From contig SGYN01000011.1 in NCBI GenBank assembly GCA_004321715.1, forward strand, positions 1-48,884: 48,884 nt of DNA, read 5' to 3'. Within the stretch, counting starts at the first letter, position 1. Each line of letters starts with the position of its first letter. Below, in pieces: positions 1 through 9,900 of this stretch. The translations under genes and the position numbers were made by a program. Under the pieces are notes generated by a model, which ran no database searches, was not told the origin of the DNA, and was given only the letters and a program-made list of their open reading frames with translations. The DNA is from a bacterium. Lineage in GTDB: Bacteria > Fidelibacterota > Marinisomatia > Marinisomatales > TCS55.

Positions 1-217
1 AAGCCTGTCCATATTGATTCATCCATTCCTTTATAATCGCCTGTTTCTTTTCATTATAGGAAACTTGTATATGGTTTTCTCCTTTTCGATCAGAAGCTAG
101 CATTCCCTTATCGCCAAGAAAATCACGATCATTCTGAAAATATTTTATAAATGAAATTTTTTCTTGTGAATACAAGAATCCGATAACCAAAATAATACAA
201 TAAAATAATCGCATCAT
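1..217 (-). CDS. N-terminal part of an exported protein of unknown function (cut by window edge)
   Basis: The reading frame starts at ATG (217-215) and is still open at base 1, giving 72 codons. The first 17 residues form a hydrophobic signal peptide (MMRLFYC...GFLYS) and the next residue is Gln, as in most exported proteins here. After cleavage the chain begins QEKISFIKYF and is rich in Lys, Asn and Gln. I recognise no domain in the visible part. The ATG overlaps the TGA of the upstream NHL-type lipoprotein gene (ATGA, bases 217-214), so the two are probably translationally coupled and this is the last visible gene of the long minus-strand run. Function cannot be assigned; a surface or periplasmic location is inferred from the signal peptide. 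Confidence 0.75.
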   Translation of the reverse strand, partial: MMRLFYCIILVIGFLYSQEKISFIKYFQNDRDFLGDKGMLASDRKGENHIQVSYNEKKQAIIKEWMNQYGQA

Positions 218-1566
218 TGTATTGGCTGTAAATCCTCATCAAGTTGATTTGATAACCGATAGCGGAGTATTCTACTTGATGGTGTATCACATATATATAT
301 TACACCACGCTTATCAACAGTAATAGCCTGAGGGCTAGTAATAAACCCTTTTAATTCTTTCACAAGGAACGTATCTATTTCTACTAATTCGGAACCATGC
401 TCAACATACATGGTTGTATCAATTGTTATTTCATCTACACCTGCTTTTCTAGAAAATTTCCCATTATAATCAAATACCTGAATTTCCTGATCATCCGTAT
501 TGGCCACATATATATTTTGGTTTAAATCTACTGCAACGTCAGCTGGAGTTGTAAATCGAAATAGATCCATAATTTCATTTGTTCCCTCTTGAAATGCAGA
601 TTGATATACTGTATATACGCCAGTAACAACTGGCTTTACTTTATGTATCGAAAAAAATTCACCTCCCTGAGAATAGTATAAATTTCCAGCATAATCTATA
701 TCAATTCCTAAAGGGGAATTCACAGTACCTGCTCCCGTACCTTCTGATACAACAGTTTGCCCAAAAGTACCTGAATGAACCCAAACTTTTTCACCATTTT
801 CTAACTGTATATATTGAGATCTTTCCATAAGTATTTTGATAATACGATTATGAAAACGATCTTGAGCAAACATAAAATTGTCATTTGCAAGTGTTGTAGA
901 TATACCTGAAAAAATATTTTTCTCGCTTTCATAGTATAAATCTGCAAAAATATTTCTGCTCCAGGAACCTTCAAAAAACACATGTGGTAAAGAAATAGAA
1001 TCTATAATACTTTGGTTATTAGACCATTCCACATCTATCATGATATAATCAGAATGATTAATTAATTCAAACCATTGAACGGAATGATTACTTCGTTGAA
1101 TTGTGTCCCCAGTAGAAGGATTAAGAAACGTTGCGAAACTAGCATATGACTCAATTCCTATTTGATTCCAATATTGATTCCATCGATAAATACGATTGCT
1201 ACCATCAATAAAAAACACATTCATCTTTTGGTCAATATCAATATCAATAGGATATATAATTGTATCCGCTACATCATTCATATTCATCAATGAACTATAC
1301 CCATCAAGAATATTTCCACTTTGATCTAACGCAAAAATAGATTTTGCTGCTGAATCAGCAACAAAAACACGGCCATCTGGCGCAATCGAAATTTCAATTG
1401 GAGTAATAAATCCATATGTTTCATCCCAAATTGGATTAACCAGTAAATAGGTTGTATCTCCAGCCGCAAATTCTGTGTTTACATTGATACTTGATGGTAG
1501 TGGCATTTTTTCCAAACATCCCCACATAAAGCATAAGATAATAATATATAATACAGCGTATTTCAT
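214..1566 (-). CDS. Lipoprotein with NHL-type beta-propeller repeats
   Basis: A 450-residue protein with a lipoprotein signal: a hydrophobic stretch ending in MWGC, so Cys17 would be lipidated. NHL/SMP-30-like blades are visible as repeated Ile-x-Val/Asp-x(2)-Gly-x-hydrophobic-Tyr/Phe-Val-Ala-Asp patterns near residues 57-84 (IAPDGRVFVADSA), 108-130, 284-300 (GIDIDYAGNLYYSQ), 342-372 (VAVDLNQNIYVANTDD) and 413-437 (ITVDKRGVIYICDTPSSRI). Such propellers usually bind proteins or glycans; no catalytic motif is obvious. ATG at 1566 overlaps the TGA of the PorV-like gene, and the gene's own TGA overlaps the next start, placing it inside the operon. I infer an outer-membrane or periplasmic scaffold for the neighbouring barrel proteins. 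The specific ligand is unknown. Confidence 0.8.
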   Translation of the reverse strand: MKYAVLYIIILCFMWGCLEKMPLPSSINVNTEFAAGDTTYLLVNPIWDETYGFITPIEISIAPDGRVFVADSAAKSIFALDQSGNILDGYSSLMNMNDVADTIIYPIDIDIDQKMNVFFIDGSNRIYRWNQYWNQIGIESYASFATFLNPSTGDTIQRSNHSVQWFELINHSDYIMIDVEWSNNQSIIDSISLPHVFFEGSWSRNIFADLYYESEKNIFSGISTTLANDNFMFAQDRFHNRIIKILMERSQYIQLENGEKVWVHSGTFGQTVVSEGTGAGTVNSPLGIDIDYAGNLYYSQGGEFFSIHKVKPVVTGVYTVYQSAFQEGTNEIMDLFRFTTPADVAVDLNQNIYVANTDDQEIQVFDYNGKFSRKAGVDEITIDTTMYVEHGSELVEIDTFLVKELKGFITSPQAITVDKRGVIYICDTPSSRILRYRLSNQLDEDLQPIQ

Positions 1567-2573
1567 TTTAATGATAATCCAAGTGTAAAGCGCACTGGAT
1601 CAGAAAGATGAATAAAGTTTGAATAGGCATAATCTATATGTAAAACTATGGGTCCAACTGGTGCCTTTAGACCAAAACCGAATGAATAATTCTGCTCCAC
1701 TTTATTAATTCTATATCCTGTACGTATATACATCATATCCATAAATGTATACTCTAAACCGGTTGCTATATTTTCTGCATTATCTACTGGATGATTTAAT
1801 TGTAAGGCTATAATCATTGATTGGCCAGGTTTATCTATTATGTCCATTGCTGCACCAACGCGAAAAATGGATGGTGGTGAAAATTCCTGAAACTCCGTTT
1901 CTGAAACAGATTCTTCTCCTGAATCCGGATCTAAATAACGTTTTATAAATGCTCCACCTGGTTTTGCCTGTACACCAAAGTGAGATAACGATGCAGAAAA
2001 ACGTAAAGTTTTAAATCCAGTCCAATAAAATGTTCCCATATCCAACATCGGAGTTTGTAGAATATGTCCTGCTAGATTCTCTTGTACATGTTTTACTGTG
2101 ACTCCAAAACTAAAGCGATCGGTCATTCTTGCCCCATAGGTTAATCCAATAAATCTATCTTGAAACGTGAAATACTTTCCTGTTCCATGAGGAAGATATT
2201 CCGTTGTTTCCATCATGGGCTCCATATGTAATATTCCTCCAGTAAACCCAATGCTGTGACGACCTTTTAATTGTTGAGTAAAAGCAAAAAAATCATAATT
2301 TATATCTGCAGGCCATTGTATTCTAGATGCAGAAAAATTAGTTCCAGAAAATTGGGCAATTGTTGCAGGGTTATAAAAAATTGACGCTGCATCCTGCTGC
2401 AGTGCAACAACAGCTTCACCCATTCCTTCTGCTCTTGCGCTTACGCCAATTTTTAAAAATGTGAATATGGAAGTTCCCGCTCTTTGCCCACCAAGAATTG
2501 GGAAAAAATTCTGCCCACTTAGAGTTTGACTTAGTAATAATACAATAATACTATATCTATAAAATAATTTCAT
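1563..2573 (-). CDS. PorV/PorQ-family outer-membrane beta-barrel protein
   Basis: A 336-residue protein with a signal peptide ending LSG before Gln21. The N-terminal part carries the family hallmarks: G-V-S-A-R-A-E-G-M-G-E-A (43-54), followed by a segment reading SIFYNPATIA (64-73), the NPA motif that recurs in PorV/PorQ proteins. The remainder alternates aromatic and polar residues as in beta-strands and ends in VRFTLGLSLK. In characterised T9SS, PorV carries cargo from the SprA translocon to the attachment complex, while PorQ and homologues have less clear roles. This copy lies between a TonB-dependent receptor and a propeller lipoprotein, far from sprA in the same run, so it may be a cargo-specific shuttle (inference). 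Its ATG overlaps the TAA of the receptor gene by one base. Confidence 0.85.
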   Translation of the reverse strand: MKLFYRYSIIVLLLSQTLSGQNFFPILGGQRAGTSIFTFLKIGVSARAEGMGEAVVALQQDAASIFYNPATIAQFSGTNFSASRIQWPADINYDFFAFTQQLKGRHSIGFTGGILHMEPMMETTEYLPHGTGKYFTFQDRFIGLTYGARMTDRFSFGVTVKHVQENLAGHILQTPMLDMGTFYWTGFKTLRFSASLSHFGVQAKPGGAFIKRYLDPDSGEESVSETEFQEFSPPSIFRVGAAMDIIDKPGQSMIIALQLNHPVDNAENIATGLEYTFMDMMYIRTGYRINKVEQNYSFGFGLKAPVGPIVLHIDYAYSNFIHLSDPVRFTLGLSLK

Positions 2574-5380
2574 TAGAAATAAAATTGCATGCCTAATTCA
2601 ATCGTTCTTGGTCTACGAAATCGTGAAGGGTCATAATTTGGACTAGGGCTATTAATCATACTGTATGGTAAAATAACACCTGGACCATACCCTAATCCCG
2701 TAAACGAATTAATTCGACGAGGAATCAATTCATCTAGTATATTTTCAATTTCTAAAAATAGTTTCATTTTCATAGAATTAATTTGAAATGTCTTATATAG
2801 TTTTAGATCAATTGTGCTTGTTCCATCTAAGTTGCCTAAGCCAATTGCTTTAAATAATTTTGGTGTATAATTTCCCAAATACGCATACGGTTTATCATCC
2901 TCACGGGTTCCTATATAATAATCCTGACCATTGACATCAATAATACCATCCGGATAATCTCTCGTCCCTGGTATTGATCTGGTATAGCGTCGATTTGATC
3001 CAAGTTCAATACGCATAGAAAACCCCCAATTTGAGGGATGGGTATAATATAAATTAGTGAAAAACTGGAATGGCTTATCCCAGCTCATATAATTTTCACC
3101 TAACGGCTTTTCTCTAAGTTCACCCGCTTGCACTAATAAATTATCTAATGGTGTAGAACTTTTTCCTGTAACAATAGAATAATTAAAATTTATATCAGCA
3201 AACCAGTTTTGTAGAACGCGACTCTTTATAATAAGCTCCATACCCCTTGCTCTAGCGTAGTCTGCATTAAAATACATATTAAAACGAAGATGTGCGTATT
3301 TTGGATTTGATGGAGAAATAGTCTGCGATGTTTCATAGTCAAACATATCTTTCCAGTATGCTTTCATCTCCAATACCTGATCTTCACTAAAACGATGTTT
3401 GATTCCTAGCTCATATTGAACGGTAGTTTTCGGGTTAAGATTTGGATTTCCAAATACCTGATAAGTAGATTGGGACGTGGATTGTAATTTTGCATACACA
3501 TATTGAAACGTAGGTAGCTGAGAAAAATGTCCGTAATAAAAGTACAGAACATCATTATCCGTAACAGGGTGTGATATTCCAAATCGTGGACTAAAACGTC
3601 CTTTGGCTCTATACCCCAGTAAATTAAATGTTTCATTTTGAAACTTATCTCTTGCAGCATCTGTAATAATTACCGTATTTACATCATTAATTGCATTCTC
3701 GACATATTTTCCAGGTATCCAATAATCATATCGCATTCCAAGATTAACTGTCATTCCTTCAAATGTGATACGATCCTGAAAATATAATGCACCAAACATT
3801 GTATTCGCTTTATAGGCATCATAATTAGCACCAAACCCTGTGCTTCCTGTCCAAGGTTCATCAATATCTAACACTTGAATTCTTGAAAGAGTATTTTCAA
3901 TTCCTGCTTTTATTTTATGCCTTGTTAGCGTTCTATATGTCCAATCCGCGTCAAACCGATAATTATCACTGATGATATTGTACCACTCCGGTGCAAATCC
4001 AGTATCATAAAACTCATCTCCATAGGTGATTAGAATATTCCCATCACGATCCGTTACCGTATAATTTATTGGTTCTAAATCTAATCGCTCTTTATAGTCG
4101 GACCAGTGCAAATCTTGAACAGCGCTATGCTCCGTTGTTACAAATCGTCCAAGTGTTACTTCATAGAAAGATTGTGTATTTAATGTTTCCCTCCAATTCA
4201 AATTAAACAAACGGGTTTCGCGGGTTATCGTATTATAGTTATCCAGTATTTCTATATAACTATATGGGAAATACGTTGATGAAAACGCACGTGGCATAAA
4301 AAACCCTTGATTAATATTTAATGATATGTCATAGGAAACACTCAACTTTCTTTTAGGAGAAATATCCCATGTAACCTTATATAATATGTGCCAATCATTA
4401 TTTGATCTTGGAGCTAATGATTGTAAAAAATTATCTGCGGATTCCTCCGACATTCCTAGAATAGGAGACCAATTACGGTGAGGGGATAATGACCCTGCTA
4501 CTGGCAAACTACCATCATACACCTTTCCATACCCATTAAAGAAAACAGAAAACTTTCCTGGTAAATCGATTCCTAGTTTTTTTGGTAGTAATTCAAGAAA
4601 TGGATCAGGTCCTCCCAAATTAAATTCAATGCGATCCGTATTATAATGCGCTACAACATCCTCCGTCATACCCCAATTATCACTCACATATTTGAATGCG
4701 CCCTCAAAAAAATCGCGACCTTCTTTTAATGTAATATTAACCACACCCGACATTGCTTGACCATATTCTGCGTTATATCCGCCTGTTACAATTTCTAAAT
4801 CTTGAATAGCATCTGCATTCACAAACAAGTTTCCTGAATACCCAGAAAGAGGATCTTTAATCGATAGCCCATCTATTACAAATAAGCTTTCATCAATTCT
4901 ACCACCACGTATGTGTATTTCATTATCCTGTTTTGTAACACCAACCTGTTCAGCAAGAATATCTTCCACACTACTTACAACTTTATTTGCAATATCATCG
5001 CTAGTAACACGCGTCATAGATGAAGTTTCATCCACATCAAACAATGGCTTTTTTCCCATCACAATAACTTCTTCTCCAATAGTAAGCACCGTTTCTTCCA
5101 TCAAAAAATCCAATGTTACCGTTTGTCCAAGTTCAATATTTATACCAGTATGTAATACCACTTTATAACCAATAATAGATGCCTCGATATCATATGTGCC
5201 TGGATTGATTTGTGATATGCTATAATACCCATCTGCATCTGAAGCCGTCCCATAATAGGTCCCCTTTACCATGACATTTACACCAGCTAATCCTTCGGAT
5301 GTTGTAGAGCTTGCGATGCGACCACTCAACTGGCCATATGAAACCGATACCCAAATGCATATAGATAGAATCCGAATCAC
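2573..5380 (-). CDS. TonB-dependent receptor with N-terminal carboxypeptidase-regulatory-like domain
   Basis: A 935-residue outer-membrane receptor. Signal peptide MIRILSICIWVSVSYG, mature start at Gln17. Residues 17-95 form a CarboxypepD_reg-like beta-sandwich (GRIASSTTSEGLAGVNVMVK, then DADGYYSI). Residues 125-220 are the plug: VEDILAEQVGV, HIRGGR, FVIDG, and GYNAEYGQAMSGVVNI, the classic TonB-plug ending. The rest is a 22-strand-type barrel finishing with ELGMQFYF and a terminal Phe. The start codon is GTG (5380-5378), overlapping the TGA of the upstream lipoprotein gene. No SusD-like partner is adjacent, so a SusCD glycan utilisation pair is not supported; partner candidates are the flanking lipoproteins. 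The substrate is unknown. Confidence 0.92.
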   Translation of the reverse strand: MIRILSICIWVSVSYGQLSGRIASSTTSEGLAGVNVMVKGTYYGTASDADGYYSISQINPGTYDIEASIIGYKVVLHTGINIELGQTVTLDFLMEETVLTIGEEVIVMGKKPLFDVDETSSMTRVTSDDIANKVVSSVEDILAEQVGVTKQDNEIHIRGGRIDESLFVIDGLSIKDPLSGYSGNLFVNADAIQDLEIVTGGYNAEYGQAMSGVVNITLKEGRDFFEGAFKYVSDNWGMTEDVVAHYNTDRIEFNLGGPDPFLELLPKKLGIDLPGKFSVFFNGYGKVYDGSLPVAGSLSPHRNWSPILGMSEESADNFLQSLAPRSNNDWHILYKVTWDISPKRKLSVSYDISLNINQGFFMPRAFSSTYFPYSYIEILDNYNTITRETRLFNLNWRETLNTQSFYEVTLGRFVTTEHSAVQDLHWSDYKERLDLEPINYTVTDRDGNILITYGDEFYDTGFAPEWYNIISDNYRFDADWTYRTLTRHKIKAGIENTLSRIQVLDIDEPWTGSTGFGANYDAYKANTMFGALYFQDRITFEGMTVNLGMRYDYWIPGKYVENAINDVNTVIITDAARDKFQNETFNLLGYRAKGRFSPRFGISHPVTDNDVLYFYYGHFSQLPTFQYVYAKLQSTSQSTYQVFGNPNLNPKTTVQYELGIKHRFSEDQVLEMKAYWKDMFDYETSQTISPSNPKYAHLRFNMYFNADYARARGMELIIKSRVLQNWFADINFNYSIVTGKSSTPLDNLLVQAGELREKPLGENYMSWDKPFQFFTNLYYTHPSNWGFSMRIELGSNRRYTRSIPGTRDYPDGIIDVNGQDYYIGTREDDKPYAYLGNYTPKLFKAIGLGNLDGTSTIDLKLYKTFQINSMKMKLFLEIENILDELIPRRINSFTGLGYGPGVILPYSMINSPSPNYDPSRFRRPRTIELGMQFYF

Positions 5381-6891
5381 TGGAATGCTACTTTCAATAA
5401 ATAACTGATAAATTTCCCCCCAGATCCATTACCATCTAATAGAGGCTGGCTACCATTATGCATTGGAATAGACATCAAAACGACTTTTCCAGATAACTGC
5501 GTAGGCGATACTTGAAATTGACCCATGGAACAAATTATTGGTGTTCCTATCCATTCATCACCATCTTCTGGCTCATCCATCATGTACAGTGTTTCTATAT
5601 TGTAAAATGCGCTGAAATTGGGAATAAAGCTCTTAACACGTACAGCAATTAAACTAGATATGGTAAGGTCCAAACTATTAGATATTTGTGATACAAGGCT
5701 TCTCCCAGAGAAAATCCTGCCCTGCGGATTTAAAACAAATGATGAATCCATTGGGAAAAAAGTAAATGTAGAATCTTTTAATTCAGTAAGATTTAAAAAT
5801 ATATTTCCACCGGCTGCTACATAATTATATATATTTGAGCTCGCATCATAATATGTCTCATTTCCTGTATAAGCAGAACTCCAAATCACATGATCAAAAT
5901 AATTTAATGTAGCAGAAAGATCTGTATTAGAATATGGAAGCTCTCTTCCAATCTCCCAAACCGAATAATTTGAATTACCAAGAGCTGTATCTAATACACT
6001 ACGATACCATTCTTGAGCATTATTTTGACTGTCCTGCACAAAATCATCAACCAATAATACTGAACCTCGTACAGGAAGTACTTTCCAATAATGAGGATCG
6101 CTTGGATTATTATGATCAGGAAATTGAATAATATCACTTTCTGCTCCTGCTATATCTCTGGTCTTGAGATAAAATGTATGATTTCCTGGTTCTAGTTCAT
6201 TAAGTGTAATACTAGAAAAAGCTTCTGCAGATAACTGATTCCAACAAGTGGAACACGTATCATCCAATGCATAAAAAATATCTGTTATAGTTTCAACCCC
6301 ATCCTGATCCTGAACATCCCAAACAAATGTTCTTGTAGGAAATGTAAAGCTAGTATCTCCCCCAATATCATCAACAGATGGATTGCTTCGAAAACGGAAA
6401 TCTATTATTGGTTTTGAATTACGAATTGGCAGAACAATGGTTGCCGGTGTAGGGTCAACTAATGTATCATTATCTACTGCCTTAATTTCAAAGGAGAAGA
6501 CATCTAAATCGGAACGAATAGGAACATAAAATAAGCCGGATTCATTGGTGGTATAAGACCAGATTGAATCCACATTCCATTTATAATAGTATCCAATAAT
6601 TTCGCCATCTTGATCCTCGCCCCACCAATGCAATTCCTGTTTACTGGTTGTAATCGTAGTAAATGCATGTGTAAGAGTATCCCATACAAAATCTGGATCT
6701 GGTATTTCCGTAATCGCATAAATAGATTGTCCCGTTATGGAGTCTAGCGAAGCAAATACTGTATCAGATGCGATTAAAGATAAATAGGTATTTGGTTTTT
6801 GAGGGTCAATCGGGTTAGATAGATCATCGTACTCCCATATGGAACAGGAGAAGATGAATAATAAAATAATTATTGAATATAATCTGTTCAA
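5377..6891 (-). CDS. Lipoprotein with Ig/Fn3-like domains and a C-terminal amidotransferase-like fold region
   Basis: A 504-residue lipoprotein: LLFIFSC places the lipid on Cys16. Residues about 85-155 and 185-260 look like Ig- or Fn3-type sandwiches (GEDQDGEIIGYYYKW; QDQDGVETI). From about residue 276 (GSVLLVDDFV) the pattern changes to an alpha/beta region with a predicted interval ending VAAGGNIFLNL, resembling class-I glutamine-amidotransferase-like folds used as non-catalytic modules in many exported FCB proteins. No nucleophile elbow is evident, so I do not call an enzyme. Translation appears to start at TTG (6891-6889): an in-frame TGA lies seven codons upstream and no ATG or GTG is available. 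A stable hairpin lies seven bases before that TTG. The gene overlaps the following receptor gene. Confidence 0.7.
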   Translation of the reverse strand: MNRLYSIIILLFIFSCSIWEYDDLSNPIDPQKPNTYLSLIASDTVFASLDSITGQSIYAITEIPDPDFVWDTLTHAFTTITTSKQELHWWGEDQDGEIIGYYYKWNVDSIWSYTTNESGLFYVPIRSDLDVFSFEIKAVDNDTLVDPTPATIVLPIRNSKPIIDFRFRSNPSVDDIGGDTSFTFPTRTFVWDVQDQDGVETITDIFYALDDTCSTCWNQLSAEAFSSITLNELEPGNHTFYLKTRDIAGAESDIIQFPDHNNPSDPHYWKVLPVRGSVLLVDDFVQDSQNNAQEWYRSVLDTALGNSNYSVWEIGRELPYSNTDLSATLNYFDHVIWSSAYTGNETYYDASSNIYNYVAAGGNIFLNLTELKDSTFTFFPMDSSFVLNPQGRIFSGRSLVSQISNSLDLTISSLIAVRVKSFIPNFSAFYNIETLYMMDEPEDGDEWIGTPIICSMGQFQVSPTQLSGKVVLMSIPMHNGSQPLLDGNGSGGKFISYLLKVAFQ

Positions 6892-6898
6892 ATCAAAC

Positions 6899-6920
6899 GC
6901 AGGGGTTTTTCAACCCCTGC
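6899..6920 (-). terminator. Hairpin with GAAA tetraloop between two operon genes
   Basis: A perfect 9-bp inverted repeat GCAGGGGTT / AACCCCTGC with a 4-base loop. Read on the minus strand the loop is GAAA, a GNRA tetraloop. It starts 12 bases after the stop of the heme/OB-fold gene and ends 7 bases before the TTG start of the next lipoprotein gene. The U-tract after it is poor (GTTTGATTTG), so it could be a weak intrinsic terminator or attenuator, or an mRNA-stabilising or translation-modulating stem. Confidence 0.5.
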
Positions 6921-6932
6921 TTATTATACAAA

Positions 6933-9900
6933 TTATCGCATGAGAATCATTTTTTTATGATCAATAAACTCACCTGCTTTGATACGATAAATATATGCAC
7001 CAGAACTTACAGGATTACGATTATCATTCATAGCATCCCAACGTATTACATACATGCCAGGGCTATAATTCTCATTAACTAACGTACGCACTTTACGTCC
7101 AAGCAAATCATAAATTACTAATTGAACATTTTCGTGCTTACCAATTTCAAAACGTATCTGTGTTTCTGGATTGAATGGATTTGGGAAATTATTATGTAGA
7201 GCATATCTGCGCGGTACATCAATATTATTAATACCTAGCTCTTGACCAAGATCCGCTAAATCACGGATTTGAATTTTATAGGTACCATAACTAAAGTTTA
7301 ATATTCCCGTTACTTGCGATAGGGTAGCCCCATCTTCTAATGTACTTAAATAATTGTCTGCCTCCATCGTAGCCATATCATCATCAATTAAACATTCTAT
7401 ACCTGAAGCATCTACTATTCCCCAATCAAAGGCATTAATTGCCGATACCGTAACATTTGATACTGTCACTAGGCAGCCTTCATACGATTCTACTTCTTCT
7501 CCATCTTGAGATAAATCCGCTGTACTTACACTCATAGGGGCCATACTATTACCCGTACTATGAACTGTAACTTCTGACACATCAATTAACTTCGTATTTC
7601 CATCGTATTTAAAGTGCCACTCTGGATCGAATTCTTCCACCGTACCAGTAACCGTTACTTCGTCACCGCGATGTAATATAGAATTATCCCAACCATCAAA
7701 TACTACACCACTCCATTGTTCGCTCTCACTTTGAAATGCATAAGCACCATACCCGCTATTATATTGTGCTGAATCTGCAGTTACAATACCTGTAACTGTT
7801 ACATCACAACCATTATAGGGTGACTCACCATTTGGCCATGGTGAAAATTGCACATGATGTAATGTTAAATCACCATCAGTTGTTTCATATCCCAAATAGT
7901 TTCCATTATCAGTGTCTGGGTATTCTGAAAATTTAATTTCAGATTGATCTGCACCATCATCTGCAGCTTTAACAAAATATTCAAGAAATGCACCTTCTGT
8001 TCCGCTAGAAGAAATCGTTCCCGACCAAACGTCATCTCCAGTAGCGCTCATTTGAACCATATTCCAAGCGCCTTCATCTAATCTGTAATAAACACTTGCT
8101 TCAGATATTGTCGAATTATCTACAATTTCAGCTGTTACTGTTACAACATCATCTATGCCTGGCGTACAAGGATCACGCGAAACATTCATAATATTTGGTG
8201 GACCTGCACCAAATTCAATATCAGAAACATAAAGTGGCTCTATTTTATATGTGGATGAATCTGCATATGAACCATAATGATTATATACCCATCCGCGTAT
8301 TGAGCTAACGTAAGATCCAACAGGCGGTCTTCCAACCGCTTCCTGCCAAACAGAAATACTATCAGAATCATCATCAACTTTTACTTTGCCGCTTCCATCA
8401 TCAATAGTCCACTCGCCATAATCAAGATCATTTTCAATTACTATCGCATCAGTAGCACGAACCATTACTGTTCCCCACTGCTCAGCCTCTGTTGGCCAAC
8501 GTAAATCACCTGTTTCTACATCTATAGTATCTGGCAATTGAACGCCTACAGAAACAATATTAATCGGTTCTGTAATAAATAGTTCGGTCAATCCTCCTGG
8601 GCCAGGTGAGTACTCATACACATATCCTGTACACTGTACACGATCCCCTTCAAAAAGAACGGGAAAAGCTGAACTATCCGGATCATAAGAAAGTATGGAA
8701 CTCCATGGGCCGCCATTCTCATCTTGGTAAATGAATTTTATTCCAGATCCAGCATAACTTAATCCAGTGGGCATGGTTACTATACCTTCAATGGTTACAG
8801 TATCTCCAACTAAATAAGAAAAATCTGATTCGTCAACTTCACTGGCTTTCATCAAATCACTATATAGGACTTGTTGCACCCGCTGAATTCTTGTTACCCC
8901 ATCTTCCACAACGTCTCTCGCTAGTCTTGGCTGTATCTTCGTATTGCTAAATGAGTAATCGAGACAACCTACTACTTCTGCCAAGTCTTGTCCTGCCTCT
9001 GGCCAAAAATAATAATCCCACCTATCATCTAGTCGAACGGAATTTGTTCCATCCGTTACAGACCATTCACCATACCCGAGATCTGGATCATCAACGGATA
9101 CATCATGAACTACTACTAAGCAACTTTCAAATTTTTCTGCATCGGTCCCACCCGTCATTACTTGTCCGGGAGTTACCACTGTTGGCTCTATCATAACATC
9201 TGCTGGTCCATGAATCATACATTCAGTTACATCGATGATCTGAGTTAATCCATAGTATTCATTTACAGTTCCCGTCAATGTAATGCTGTCCCCTTCTGCA
9301 ACAGAATGAACTATACCTTGTGCAGATGAAAAATCAAATTCATCCCATCCGCCACTTTGATATACAATGATTCCATTCCAGCCTCCTGAAGCATCTTGGA
9401 CATATAAGTGACTATTTCCACCTCCCCAGAATTCTGTGGTAACGACTCCAGAAATAGTTACTTGTTGCCCATTTAATGGACTGGAATCATCCGTAGATGG
9501 ATCTGCTACATATTGAATATCATAAATTGAGGTAACGGTTTGAGGGTTGGTTTGGTTAGCAGCGCCAGGAGTAGGTGTATTGAAGAATTCCCAGTTTGCT
9601 GATCCATCTGGATATCTACCATAGGAAATATCATTTGTCTGCTCTCCAAAACTTAAGGAGTCAACAAACACCGTGTCCGTACCTGAAATAAAAATAAGGC
9701 CAATATCTTCTCCGCCAGCGCTTAATTTGATATCATCTGTATGCAATATACCTTGCGTGTCCTGGTCTTCATCTGCCCAAATAACAATACGACCGCCTGC
9801 TGCAACCGTTGTCATCGTTGCGTCTGTAGCAGGAATTTGTTCCCAGTTTCCTGTATCTTCTAAATCATCTGTAATCCATAAACCTCCAATATCTACTGCT

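Noticed and set aside
2573-5380. SusC/SusD-type glycan utilisation locus
   Set aside because: The receptor has the plug and regulatory domain, but no SusD-like lipoprotein or glycoside hydrolase is nearby.
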